From CBDBJK01 sp965206395 (GTDB taxonomy: Bacteria > Chloroflexota > Dehalococcoidia > Lucifugimonadales > CATOSD01), in the NCBI GenBank assembly GCA_965206395.1, contig CBDBJK010000034.1:1-64000 (forward strand): a stretch of DNA of 64,000 nucleotides. The letters are read 5' to 3'. Within the stretch, counting starts at the first letter, position 1, and every line of letters begins with the position of its first letter. A model generated the notes under the pieces. It was given only the letters and a program-made list of their open reading frames with translations. It made no database searches and was not told the origin of the DNA. A program made the translations under genes and the position numbers. Below are positions 46,163 to 55,079 of this stretch, in pieces.

Positions 46163-47008
46163 ATGTCGCGTGATGTTGACAGCGCCTTTCAACACTGTGT
46201 TTCACTTCTACGCCAGGGTATGCCTCTGGACGGTTGTCTCTCGCGGTATCCGGAGCAAGTAGACGAGCTACAAACCCATGCTGACCGCGTTATCGGATGC
46301 TCAAAGCGTATCCGGTCATGCTTTGTCGTCCGAAGCGAGGTCGCGCATTCGGAATCGGGTTCTCTCAGAGTGGGACAATCGCCACCCTTCGCGAAAGCCT
46401 TATCAAAGCTTCTTATCGATGTTCCCTCGTTGGGCTACAGTTGCCGCCGTCGTCGTCCTCGCGCTTGTATTTAGCAGCGCAGGCGTCGTGATGGCATCAG
46501 AGGACTGCCGTTCCCGGCGCTGCCCTATATCCTATCAAGCAGCTTCAAGAGGAAACAAGGCTCTGGTTCGCTCGTTCCCCGGAAGCCAAGGCAAATATCT
46601 ACACAAACCTGGTCAGGGAGCGCGCAGAGGAGATAAGGGCCTTGGCCGGGGACCGACAGCGGCAACTCTGTGCTCATAGCGGTTGATCGTCTGGAGCGCC
46701 ATATCTATGGTGCAGATAAGTTGGCGAAGGAACCATCCCGAACGGAACAGGGCTTTGGCCGAGGAATGAACATCGCGGTTCTTGAAGCTTTGGACTCTGC
46801 GATAACACAACACCAGTCAATCTCGGTGACAATCGAGGCAAATATTTCACAGTCGCCCGCAAAGATGTATCCTTGTCTTCAGTACACCTTTGAGGCCATT
46901 CGCCAGGGCCGTGACAGGGTACGTGCCGCAGTCGAAGCAATAGGACGCTCCCTGCCAGAATCGTCGTCCGAGCGTGTAGTCCCCGGCGCCAACCTCTGCC
47001 CTCCGTAG
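46163..47008 (+). pseudogene. DUF5667-like membrane protein (putative anti-sigma partner), multiply frameshifted
   Basis: Starts FQHCVSLLRQGMPLDGCLSRYPEQVDELQ, then after an extra A near 46270 PMLTALSDAQSVSGHALSSEARSRIRNRV and a membrane helix (WATVAAVVVLALVFSSAGVVMA). After another break near 46505 comes PGAALYPIKQLQEETRLWFARSPEAKANIY in a third frame, and after a break near 46660 LIAVDRLERHIYGADKLA. This order is that of DUF5667 proteins encoded beside ECF sigma factors. At least three frame changes. Confidence 0.7.
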
Positions 47009-47071
47009 CAAGTCGCTACGCTCGCACGTCCGAGCCATTCCGCTGTGCCTTCTCTCCTTTGGAACGCCTAG

Positions 47072-47904
47072 GTTGTGTTGACATTTGGTGCATAATGGAT
47101 ACATGTCAACGACTGAATTACGCAATGAACAATGGTCGAAAATCCTTGAATTTCTGCGCTCATGCCCAGACCTCTACGTTGGAGAGGAGGACGATTGCAG
47201 GCGCTACGTCGAGGCCATCCTGTGGATGGCACGAAGTGGTGCTCCTTGGAGGACTGCTGCCTGAGCACTACGGTCCACTGGAACAGCGTATATAAGCGCT
47301 TCGCACGCTGGTGTGAAAAGGGTGTATGGGAAACGAATGCATCAGCATTTTTGTGCAAGACCCCGATATGGAGCATGTCATCATTGATAGCACTGTGATA
47401 GCACTGTGATAGCACTGTGGTTCGCGCTCATCCCTGTACTGCTGGAGCCTCCAAAAAAACGGTGGCCAATCGGCCCAAGCTCTTGGCCGGAGCCGAGGCG
47501 GGTTCAGTACCAAGATCCACGTGAGCGTGGATGGATTGGGCAACCCGTTGCGCTTTGAGCTCACAGCAGGTCAACGTCACGACATCACCCAGGCACAGGC
47601 ATTGATAGCTGATTTCGAAACCGAGCATGTGATTGCTGATAAGGGATACGATTCGATGGATTTTCTCCAATGCATCCCTGGGCAGGGGCGCGTTACCTGT
47701 GATTCCACCTCGGTCAAATCGAAAGACGCCACGAGAGTATGATGAGTACCTTTACCGAGAGCGCCACCTTGTGGAGTGTTTCATCAACAAGATCAAGCAC
47801 TACCGGCATATCTTCTCTCGCTTTGACAAGCTGTCATCGCGTTTCCTGGGATTCTTGAACTTCGTCGGTGCTCTCATATGGCTCAGATGAAATGTCAACA
47901 CAAC
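47072..47904 (+). mobile_element. IS5-like element with intact ends, decayed transposase
   Basis: Perfect 15-bp terminal inverted repeats (GTTGTGTTGACATTT) at 47072-47086 and 47890-47904. Left flank CTAG (47068-47071). The right CTAG is interrupted by the following IS630 element (C-TA, IS630, TA-G). About 833 bp, a small IS5-family element. Confidence 0.85.
47101..47890 (+). pseudogene. IS5-family transposase remnant
   Basis: N-terminal MSTTELRNEQWSKILEFLRSCPDLYVGEEDDCRRYVEAILWMARSGAPWR (DUF4096), then frame changes to HWNSVYKRFARWCEKGVWE, then TKIHVSVDGLGNPLRFELTAGQRHDITQAQALI and the IADKGYDS motif. A last segment in another frame is RHLVECFINKIKHYRHIFSRFDKL. Several frameshifts and internal stops; not functional as read. 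Confidence 0.8.
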
Positions 47905-49079
47905 CTAGTGGTTCAACGTTTTTTGTATTGATGGGTAGAGTGACTTTAGCTTGATGCGCGCATCCTCGGTAGTGAAGCGCCAATCCACTCGTATCACATC
48001 CCGGTTGCGTTGATTCTGCCAAGCATTGACCTCGCCGCGCAGGATGTCTTGATTGGCAATCCGTCGGTCCAGGCACTGTCGAGCCAGCACACCGATCTCT
48101 ATCTCCGCCATATTCAACCAACTCCCGTGTTTGGGAGTGTAGTGTATCTCCAGTCGCTCAGCTATACGCCCTCGCCTCAGCAGGCTCGAATGCCCTCGTA
48201 TAGCGAGGGACAGCTTGTGAGTGTTGAGATTGTCCCATTACCAGCACGATCCGGTCCTCTGTCAGGGTAGTCCTCGTCGACCAGTTTCTTTATCACATGC
48301 GCCCAGTCCACCTTCGTGCGACGCTCTCTGACCTCGACTCGGCGCCATCCGTCCAACGGTGCAAACAGCATGAACAGGCTGCTCACTCCATTGCGCTCGT
48401 ATTCGTAGTCGTATGCCGCCGATAAGCCGGGCGCTGCGGGACGCGGCACTCGCGTCTCCTTGACTTGCTGTTTGCTCGTCTCATCCATGCACACCTGAAC
48501 CTCATTCCCATCGTACGGCCGTTGGTAGACCTCCAGTACGTCTTCCATCACGTCTTCCATCGCGCACACAAACTCCGCGCTCTGACCGGGCGGGATGCAC
48601 CAACTCTGCTTCAGCCACGGCTTCAGTTCGTTTTTTTTTAAGCGCCTGGCGAACCGTCTCGGTGCTAATGGTCCCCGACTATCTCACACTCGACCAACTG
48701 GTCAGCCAACAGCTTCAGGGTCCAACTGGCACGCCCCTCCGGCGGTTCCCCGACAGGCCATCGCTATCAACCGTGCTTCACCTTCGCCGTCCAGTCTCTT
48801 TTGACGCCGACGCAGTTGCTTTTTGCGATTCAGCGCAGACTCGACCCCCTCCTCCACACAGCGCTTGCGTATTCGCTCGACCGTTGACTGTCCCACACCG
48901 AGCGCGCTGGTGATGTCCGCGTCCTTCATTCCCCCGTCCGAGCGTGACTCATCGCTCATCAGCAGAATGCGCGCATGGGTCTGTTTGTACGCCGCAGCCC
49001 GACCGCGTGAGACCAAGGCGTTGAGTTCCTGTTGTTCGTCGGTAGTCAGTCTGATACGGTACTTCTTGGTAGACATCAT
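47905..49079 (-). pseudogene. IS630-family transposase remnant
   Basis: From the right: MMSTKKYRIRLTTDEQQELNALVSRGRAAAYKQTHARILLMSDE and a HTH ITSALGVGQSTVERIRKRCVEEGVESAL, with GAGGAGG before the ATG. Further segments in other frames: WTLKLLADQLVECEIVGD, PGQSAEFVCAMEDVMEDVLEVYQRP, VQVCMDETSKQQV (first Asp), and IEIGVLARQCLDRRIANQDILRGEVNAWQNQRN near the end. Multiple frame changes. Confidence 0.8.
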
Positions 49080-49165
49080 GGTTCCTCCTCGGTTCAACGT
49101 TACGATTGAACCCCCAAGAGGAAACAATGACTATCATGGTATTCATTTCAATGATGTTGGACCAC
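47908..49165 (-). mobile_element. IS630-family element, decayed
   Basis: Bounded by imperfect inverted repeats GTGGTTCAACG (left) and GTGGTCCAACA (right, read inward) and flanked on both sides by TA (47906-47907, 49166-49167), the IS630/Tc1 target duplication. It sits inside the CTAG of the upstream IS5-like element. Confidence 0.82.
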
Positions 49166-49168
49166 TAG

Positions 49169-50641
49169 CAGCCTGTCCGAGTAATGCGGGGCAGTAAGGG
49201 TTAAAATAGAGGCAAAGCTGGGTTGAGGAGGCAGGGATGAGCAAGACCTTTCGCCGCTATGAGCCAGATCAGATGCTGCTGATGCCGGTGGCCCTTCAGG
49301 AGTGGCTACCCGCGGACCATCTGGCCTACTTCATCTCCGATGTGGTGGACCAGGTGGACTTGAAGGAAATCCTGAGCAGGTATGAGGGAGAGGAGCGAGG
49401 CTATCCTCCCTACCATCCGGTGATGATGGTAAAGGTGCTGGTCTACGCCTACTGTGTTGGGGCACCCTCCTCCCGGCGCATCGAGAAGCGTCTCCATGAA
49501 GACATTGCCTTCCGTGTGCTGGCGGCCAACAACACGCCCGACTTCCGCACCATCTCCGACTTCCGCAAGGAACACCTGGTAGCGCTGGGAGGTCTCTTTC
49601 TAAAGGTGCTGGAGCTATGCCGCCAAGCCGGGCTGGCCAAGCTGGGGCACGTTTCCCTGGATGGGACTAAGGTGAAAGCCAACGCCTCCAAGCATAAGGC
49701 CATGAGCTACGGCAAGATGAAAGAGAAAAGGGCACGACTGGAGGCAGAGGTTGAGGAGCTACTCAAGCGGGCTCAGGAGGTGGACGAAGAAGAGGACCGG
49801 CGCTACGGGAAGGACCGGCGCGGGGATGAGTTGCCCGTGGAACTGGCCTTTCGCGAAAGCCGGCTGAAGAAGATTAGAGAGGCCCAGGAGGCCCTGGAAG
49901 CGGAGGCCCAAGCCCAGGGGAAGGAAGCCCCGGAGGATAAGGCCCAGCGGAACTTCACCGACCCGGACTCTCGCATAATGCCAGGCCCTGGGGGTAAGGA
50001 GTTCAGCCAATCTTACAACTGTCAGGCGGCGGTGGACAGCGCCCATCAGGTGATTGTGGCGGCCGATGTCACCAACCAGCCCCCCGACCAGGGCTGGGCC
50101 CTACCCCTGGTGCAGCAGACAGAGAACAACACTGGCACTCTACCCAGAGAAGCATCGGCCGATGCTGGCTACTACTCGGCCCAAGCGGTAGCGGAACTCT
50201 ACGCTTTAGGAGTAGACCCCTTCATCCCACCGGATAAGACCCGGCATGGAACGGTGATACCGTCGGCACCTCGAGGTCGTATTCCCAGGCATCTGTCGCC
50301 GGCGGACCGGACGCGAAGGAAGCTGCGAACCCAGCGGGGTCGGCAGCGTTACGCCCTGAGGATGGAGACGGTAGAGCCGGTGTTCGGGCAGATCAAACAG
50401 GCTCGGGGCTTCCGGCAGTTTCTGCTCCGAGGATTAGCGAAGGTGAAGTTGGAGTGGAAGCTAATCTGCGCTGGACACAACCTGCTCAAGCTCTTCTCTG
50501 CCCTGAACAGCCACCCCAAGCCAGGGAGTCGGATGGTGGCATAAGAGACTATCTTTGACGCCCGCTGACCAGGAGCCCCCACGGAAGCAACTACTTATCC
50601 CTCACGCCCCAACTCCCATTAGTAATTACCCAGACAGGCTC
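49169..50641 (+). mobile_element. IS1182-family element, apparently intact
   Basis: Contains one intact transposase gene. Ends share AGCCTGTCYGRGTAAT (left from 49170, right complement from 50640). It is flanked by CTAG on the right (50642-50645) and by the C-TA-G remnant (49165-49168) on the left. Likely the most recent insertion of the three. Confidence 0.8.
49237..50544 (+). CDS. IS1182-family transposase
   Basis: A 435-residue transposase: YEPDQMLLMPVALQEWLPADHLAYFISDVVD N-terminus, YPPYHPVMMVKVLVYAYCVGAPSSRRIEKRLHEDIAFRVLAANNTPDFRTISDFRKEH (DUF772), GHVSLDGTKVKANASKHKAMSYG (Asp), and C-terminal TVEPVFGQIKQARGFRQFLLRGLAKVKLEWKL (Glu region), with a charged coiled coil inserted at ~165-235. 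ATG follows GAGGAGGCAGGG. Confidence 0.93.
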   Translation: MSKTFRRYEPDQMLLMPVALQEWLPADHLAYFISDVVDQVDLKEILSRYEGEERGYPPYHPVMMVKVLVYAYCVGAPSSRRIEKRLHEDIAFRVLAANNTPDFRTISDFRKEHLVALGGLFLKVLELCRQAGLAKLGHVSLDGTKVKANASKHKAMSYGKMKEKRARLEAEVEELLKRAQEVDEEEDRRYGKDRRGDELPVELAFRESRLKKIREAQEALEAEAQAQGKEAPEDKAQRNFTDPDSRIMPGPGGKEFSQSYNCQAAVDSAHQVIVAADVTNQPPDQGWALPLVQQTENNTGTLPREASADAGYYSAQAVAELYALGVDPFIPPDKTRHGTVIPSAPRGRIPRHLSPADRTRRKLRTQRGRQRYALRMETVEPVFGQIKQARGFRQFLLRGLAKVKLEWKLICAGHNLLKLFSALNSHPKPGSRMVA

Positions 50642-50738
50642 CTAGTGACCCTGCGGTGAAATACCGATGTAATCCCCCACGGAACTAAACGCTGCTATTT
50701 TTCGTCTTGTATACTATCCAAGACTTTTTTAATATTTT

Positions 50739-51683
50739 ATGAAATGTGGAAATTGGAGTTCTGTGACTAGGCTGGTTGCTACGCGATGGAGTTTCGTCTG
50801 TTTGACAGTTATCGTACTGTTCATCTCTGCGTGCGGAGATGACCTAACCCACGCGAATGATGTGGCGACACCAACCAGGCAGGCATTGGAGACAACGCCT
50901 GGCTCCGAGCCTACTCCTGGCAACATGCTAACCGCCACTCAAACGCCGATTCCAAACGCGGCGCCCGCGACGTCGCCGGCAGGACAGGCAACAGCGTCGC
51001 CCGTGCGGGAGAAGACCGCGACACCTGACCCCAGTCCATCAGCGACGCCGACAGCCGTGCCTAATCTTATGGCGACGGCTACTCCATTACCTGTAAAGAC
51101 AGCAATGCCTACTCCCACACCAGTCGTCATGATAACCCCAATAGCTACATCGACTGCAACACCCGCTCCAACGCCTGTCACGCCAATTAGCCTGAGCATA
51201 TGGTCGCCGATGGATGGCGCTGGTGTCGAGGCGGGAGCGATCCGAGTTATGGGAATGACCTCTGCCCCGCTAGTCGACATAAATGGAATATCTGTGAGTG
51301 TAGCGACGGACGGACGTTTTCAGCATGACCTCGTTCTTGTGGTTGGTGAAAACAGGATCGAGATTACTGCATCCGAACACTCTGGTCGCGCCCAATCGCA
51401 ACAGCTTGAAGTATTTCTTGTGACGACTACAGCTGGACTGCCATTCACCCTTCTGTATCCTTCCGACGGAATCGAGGTCTCAGAAGCGATTGTGGATGTG
51501 GTTGGAGTGTCGAGACCAGACGCCGCTATTGGTGTAAATGGAGTACCCGCCGAAATCAACGCTCTGGGTATATTTTCGGCAAGTCTGATCCTTGAAGAGG
51601 GCGACAACCTTATCGAAGTGGTGGCAGTGGATCTTGAGGGCCATGTCCGTTTTCAAACAGTAGTAGTGTTCTATCTCCCATAA
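50739..51683 (+). CDS. lipoprotein with Thr/Pro-rich stalk and two Ig-like domains
   Basis: A 314-residue exported protein. Hydrophobic segment with lipobox ISAC at C32, then a ~115-residue stalk rich in Thr, Pro and Ala (repeats like ATPTPTP), then two similar beta domains. They start at SIWSPMDGAGVEAGAIRVMG and LLYPSDGIEVSEAIVDVVG, and each contains a VNG turn and ends with a GENRIEI or GDNLIEV strand, as in glucodextranase/Big-like Ig domains. Probably surface-anchored; ligand unknown. It lies just after the IS1182 element. Confidence 0.75.
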   Translation: MKCGNWSSVTRLVATRWSFVCLTVIVLFISACGDDLTHANDVATPTRQALETTPGSEPTPGNMLTATQTPIPNAAPATSPAGQATASPVREKTATPDPSPSATPTAVPNLMATATPLPVKTAMPTPTPVVMITPIATSTATPAPTPVTPISLSIWSPMDGAGVEAGAIRVMGMTSAPLVDINGISVSVATDGRFQHDLVLVVGENRIEITASEHSGRAQSQQLEVFLVTTTAGLPFTLLYPSDGIEVSEAIVDVVGVSRPDAAIGVNGVPAEINALGIFSASLILEEGDNLIEVVAVDLEGHVRFQTVVVFYLP

Positions 51684-51765
51684 GCATAATGAGAATATGG
51701 CTATCCTATGCAAAGCGTAAGCTGTTAATAACTATGAAGTCAAAATACTTGGCAAAGCGAGGAAA

Positions 51766-53238
51766 ATGAAACTGATTTGGGTGCTTATCCCACTCCTTCT
51801 ATCAATCGTGCTGACTCTTGGAACCGAGACTGTTCTCGCACAGCCAGCCATCACAGGCGTTGAGGTCTTCAACGTTGCCGAATCGTCGGTTACCGTCACG
51901 TGGTCTACCGAGGAACTGGGCGACAGCGTGGTCCGTTATGGCACGCACAAAGATTTCGGCTTCACAGTATCAGATTCCTCGTTAACGACAGACCACGTCG
52001 TCAGCCTTGCAGACCTGTCACCGGGTACGCGTTATTACTTTGCGGTCCAGTCCACCGATGCGGAGGGCAATGCTTCTAAAGACGTAAACGGTGGCAAGTC
52101 CTATACGTTCAAAACCCTCAAAGCCAGGGTGCTCAAAAAGACGTTTGTAGGCATAGTCGTCGAAAATGCAACCAGCACCTCATCACTCATCAACGCAACC
52201 AGTACCGTCACCATCATACGGCAAGGCAAAGGGGAGCGGATAACTATCGCATTGCCCAACACCTACACGCTCAAGACACCGGGTGGGCCTAGAGCTGGAA
52301 CTTTCGGAGAAGGGGCGCAGGTCGTTATCCGTGCAGTGCGAACCCGAGATCAATGGGTGGCCGCGAGCGTCCTGGTCAAGCCGGTAAGCCCCAATGTTCC
52401 GGTAACTGGCGTCGTTATTGGCGTGGACGAAACCAACATGACGGTCATGACGCGGGATGGCATCACGCATACATTCGAGCTGGCCGATAATACAGCTAGG
52501 CCGTCAAAGGGCGAAGTACTGACTGTGTTTCAAAGCCTCTCCTCCAGGGCAAATGGCAAAGCAAATGGTCTTGTCAGGAGAGAGGAAGTTTTCCGGAGGC
52601 TGCAAGCGTTTCTTGAGAGCGCCTTCGACTCCGAGACTAACGTTGAGACGGATTATCTCAGCCAGCTTCTTGAAGAACACGGAGCGCAATCTATTAGAAT
52701 CATTAACGAAGTGTTGCTACAAGCCCCAGACAACGCCAGGGTCGATATTTCCAATAGCCGTGAGAAAATCCAAGATGCGGCGCAAGCTGCCAAGGTCGCC
52801 AATAATAATCAGAAACCGGCTACTCCTCCTGGCCTGAGCAACAAAGACAGCAGAGAAGACAGCGAGAAGCATCAGAGCCAAGGCTTAGGCGAACAGTCGG
52901 GTTCTAACGATGACGATGAACAGAGGGGGAACGGGAACCAGAATCCAGGCCAAGGGCCAGGCGAACAGTCTGGCTCTAACGATGACGATGAACGGGAAGG
53001 AGATAGCAGGGGCAAAGGCAACGGGAATCAGAACCCAGGCCAAGGCCCCCCCAATCCTGATAATGCTGAAAAGCGTAAAGGCAACGAGAAGCAGAAATCG
53101 GACGACGGCCCTCCCGATCCTGATGAGGTTGAAGTCGACGAGAAGCAAAATCCTGGTAGAGGTAGTGGCGCAGGCGGACGGTCCGGCTCTAGAGATGACG
53201 ACAAACAAAGAGCGAAATGGAAAGGCGGGGGGAAGTAA
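51766..53238 (+). CDS. exported fibronectin-III/DUF5666-like protein with charged repeat tail
   Basis: A 490-residue protein with a signal peptide (cleavage after VLAQ, about residue 26), one FnIII domain (AITGVEVFNVAESSVTVTWSTEELGDSVVRYG ... YYFAVQSTDAEGN) and two short beta segments from residue ~125 (GIVVENATSTSS, GVVIGVDETNMT) resembling DUF5666. The last ~135 residues are disordered, with GEQSGSNDDDE repeats and NQNPGQGP repeats. Such proteins often accompany ECF sigma/DUF5667 pairs. ATG follows GCGAGG. Confidence 0.75.
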   Translation: MKLIWVLIPLLLSIVLTLGTETVLAQPAITGVEVFNVAESSVTVTWSTEELGDSVVRYGTHKDFGFTVSDSSLTTDHVVSLADLSPGTRYYFAVQSTDAEGNASKDVNGGKSYTFKTLKARVLKKTFVGIVVENATSTSSLINATSTVTIIRQGKGERITIALPNTYTLKTPGGPRAGTFGEGAQVVIRAVRTRDQWVAASVLVKPVSPNVPVTGVVIGVDETNMTVMTRDGITHTFELADNTARPSKGEVLTVFQSLSSRANGKANGLVRREEVFRRLQAFLESAFDSETNVETDYLSQLLEEHGAQSIRIINEVLLQAPDNARVDISNSREKIQDAAQAAKVANNNQKPATPPGLSNKDSREDSEKHQSQGLGEQSGSNDDDEQRGNGNQNPGQGPGEQSGSNDDDEREGDSRGKGNGNQNPGQGPPNPDNAEKRKGNEKQKSDDGPPDPDEVEVDEKQNPGRGSGAGGRSGSRDDDKQRAKWKGGGK

Positions 53239-53264
53239 AATCTAGCCATTTTGAAATAGATAAA

Positions 53265-53286
53265 GCCCCACGCCAAAGCGTGGGGC
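53265..53286. terminator. hairpin, possible terminator
   Basis: Perfect 9-bp GC-rich stem gccccacgc with its complement around a CAAA loop, 27 bp after the exported-protein stop. No T-run follows, so a terminator role is tentative. Confidence 0.45.
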
Positions 53287-53709
53287 GTACGGAAGAGGAG
53301 GGCCTCATCAAGGCGTGTAAGCGCAAGCCTCTTCGTCATAATGCGTCTCATCTCAGAGTGAATGAAGCGCCTTTGTTGTGAACCTGTTAATTGAAGGTCT
53401 GAGTTCCCCTCTCAGATTCTGATCAACTCCAATCGGAGCCTTTTGTGACATGAGATGTGCAATATCGTGCGAGGACTCTGAAGCTAGAACCGAATCCTCC
53501 CCAAGCCCTGGGACCGCGTGCAACGTCCTTTACCAATAAGCACAAACGCCTGTGCTCCTTTCAGCAATTGTGGATTGCGCCCGCATTCTGATGCGACGGC
53601 CTTCACTCTGAATGATCTTCGTATTAAGAACACCAGCGAAACGGAAAAGGTTAGCCAGAGTCACGCTTTCTAAAATTGTCGACAAATGAGCGTCACGCAT
53701 TCGCCGCTT
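53287..53709. other. intergenic region, no gene seen
   Basis: About 420 bp before the acyl-CoA dehydrogenase promoter. No open frame with family similarity or a good start on either strand, and no strong repeat. Confidence 0.4.
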
Positions 53710-53739
53710 ATTGACGGCTGGAACCCTCTGATACTACAA
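53710..53739 (+). promoter_or_regulatory. sigma-70-type promoter for the acyl-CoA dehydrogenase pair
   Basis: TTGACG and TACAAT at 18-bp spacing, about 47 bp upstream of the GTG start at 53787. Confidence 0.6.
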
Positions 53740-53786
53740 TTAGGCCACTCAATGAATTTGACTCGCCGTCATACAAGGAGGCCTCT

Positions 53787-55019
53787 GTGGATTTTGAAAA
53801 TAGGTATTCCGAGGAACAGCAACAGTTCAGGCAAGAAGTCAAGAAGTGGTTGGAAGAGAACGTCCCTAAGGACCTCGTAAATCCTGCGGATTCCAAGAAT
53901 ACTTCGTATGAGGAATATCAAAAATATAGGACTCTAGGGCGTAGTCTCGGCGACAAAGGGTGGCTCTGGCCCACTGCGCCTGTCGAATACGGCGGCGGCG
54001 GACTTTCCATTGACCGCGCGATTGTTATCGAAGAGGAGATGGACGGCTATGACATGTCACTGCCTCCTTACTACGACAGCGGCGGACGACTAGGCGGCGC
54101 CAGCATTCTGGTGTGGGGTTCCGACGAGCAGAAACAGCATTTCATGCCTCCGATTATCAAGGGCGAGGTGCGCACCTGGCAATTGTTGACCGAGCCGGGA
54201 GCAGGGTCTGACCTGGCCGGCGTCAAGATAAGCGCGGTGCGCGATGGCGATGAGTATGTTATCAACGGACAGAAGATTTTCGTCGGCAGTTCTAACGGAG
54301 CCGAGCAATTCTGGATGATTACCTGCACGGATCAGGATGGCCCGCGTCATCAGAATCTTAGCTGGTTTATCATACCTTCCGACACTCCAGGCATTACGGT
54401 TACGCCAATGGAGTTGCTCATAGCCGGTGGAGAGGGCGGCGCAGGCACGGGCGTCAAGAATACCATTTTCTTCGACAATGTTCGCGTACCCGCGTTTAAC
54501 CTCATCGGAGGCGAAAACAATGGCTGGCGAGTGGCGACCACACACCTGGAGCTTGAGCACGGTTCCGGCGGCACTATCAGGCGAAACCGATTGGTCGACA
54601 GAGTGTTCGAATACATGAAGGAAACCAAACGCGACGGCAAGCTCCTCATCGAGAACCAGGATTCCAGAGACCTTATGGCTGATATTTTCATCGAGGCCGA
54701 GATATCCAGATTGTTCGGTATGCGCAACTACTGGATGCGGCATACACATCAGCCGATGTCCTACGAAGGCCCGCAGTCCTCTTTCTACAGAAAGAACTCT
54801 GGCTTGAAAATGGCGGAGAATATTCTGCAAATACTAGGGCCTTATGCTCTCACGAACGACCCCAAGTGGGACCTCTCGAACGAACATATGGAGGTCTATC
54901 AGCGTTCTAGCATCGTTGCCCTGCATCCAGGAGGCACAACCGACATACAGAAGGTCATCATGGCCCGGCGAATCGGTATCGGTCGTACAGTCAAGGAACA
55001 GGCTGGCGCGCTGGCATAG
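53787..55019 (+). CDS. acyl-CoA dehydrogenase
   Basis: A 410-residue acyl-CoA dehydrogenase: QQFRQEVKKWLEENVPKDL helix, TEPGAGSDLAGV FAD motif, NGQKIFVGSSNGAEQFW, and a C-terminal VALHPGGTTDIQKVIMARRIGIG block. The catalytic-glutamate position (EGT in the first dehydrogenase gene of this window) reads PGGT here, as in FadE28/CaiA-like heteromeric enzymes. GTG start has AAGGAGG. Followed by a second, smaller dehydrogenase gene, matching an alpha/beta pair. Confidence 0.9.
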   Translation: MDFENRYSEEQQQFRQEVKKWLEENVPKDLVNPADSKNTSYEEYQKYRTLGRSLGDKGWLWPTAPVEYGGGGLSIDRAIVIEEEMDGYDMSLPPYYDSGGRLGGASILVWGSDEQKQHFMPPIIKGEVRTWQLLTEPGAGSDLAGVKISAVRDGDEYVINGQKIFVGSSNGAEQFWMITCTDQDGPRHQNLSWFIIPSDTPGITVTPMELLIAGGEGGAGTGVKNTIFFDNVRVPAFNLIGGENNGWRVATTHLELEHGSGGTIRRNRLVDRVFEYMKETKRDGKLLIENQDSRDLMADIFIEAEISRLFGMRNYWMRHTHQPMSYEGPQSSFYRKNSGLKMAENILQILGPYALTNDPKWDLSNEHMEVYQRSSIVALHPGGTTDIQKVIMARRIGIGRTVKEQAGALA

Positions 55020-55079
55020 CGCCTGACATCTTTACTCGTTCAAGACGCAATCACATTGGAAAATCAGAGGCGAATTTAG

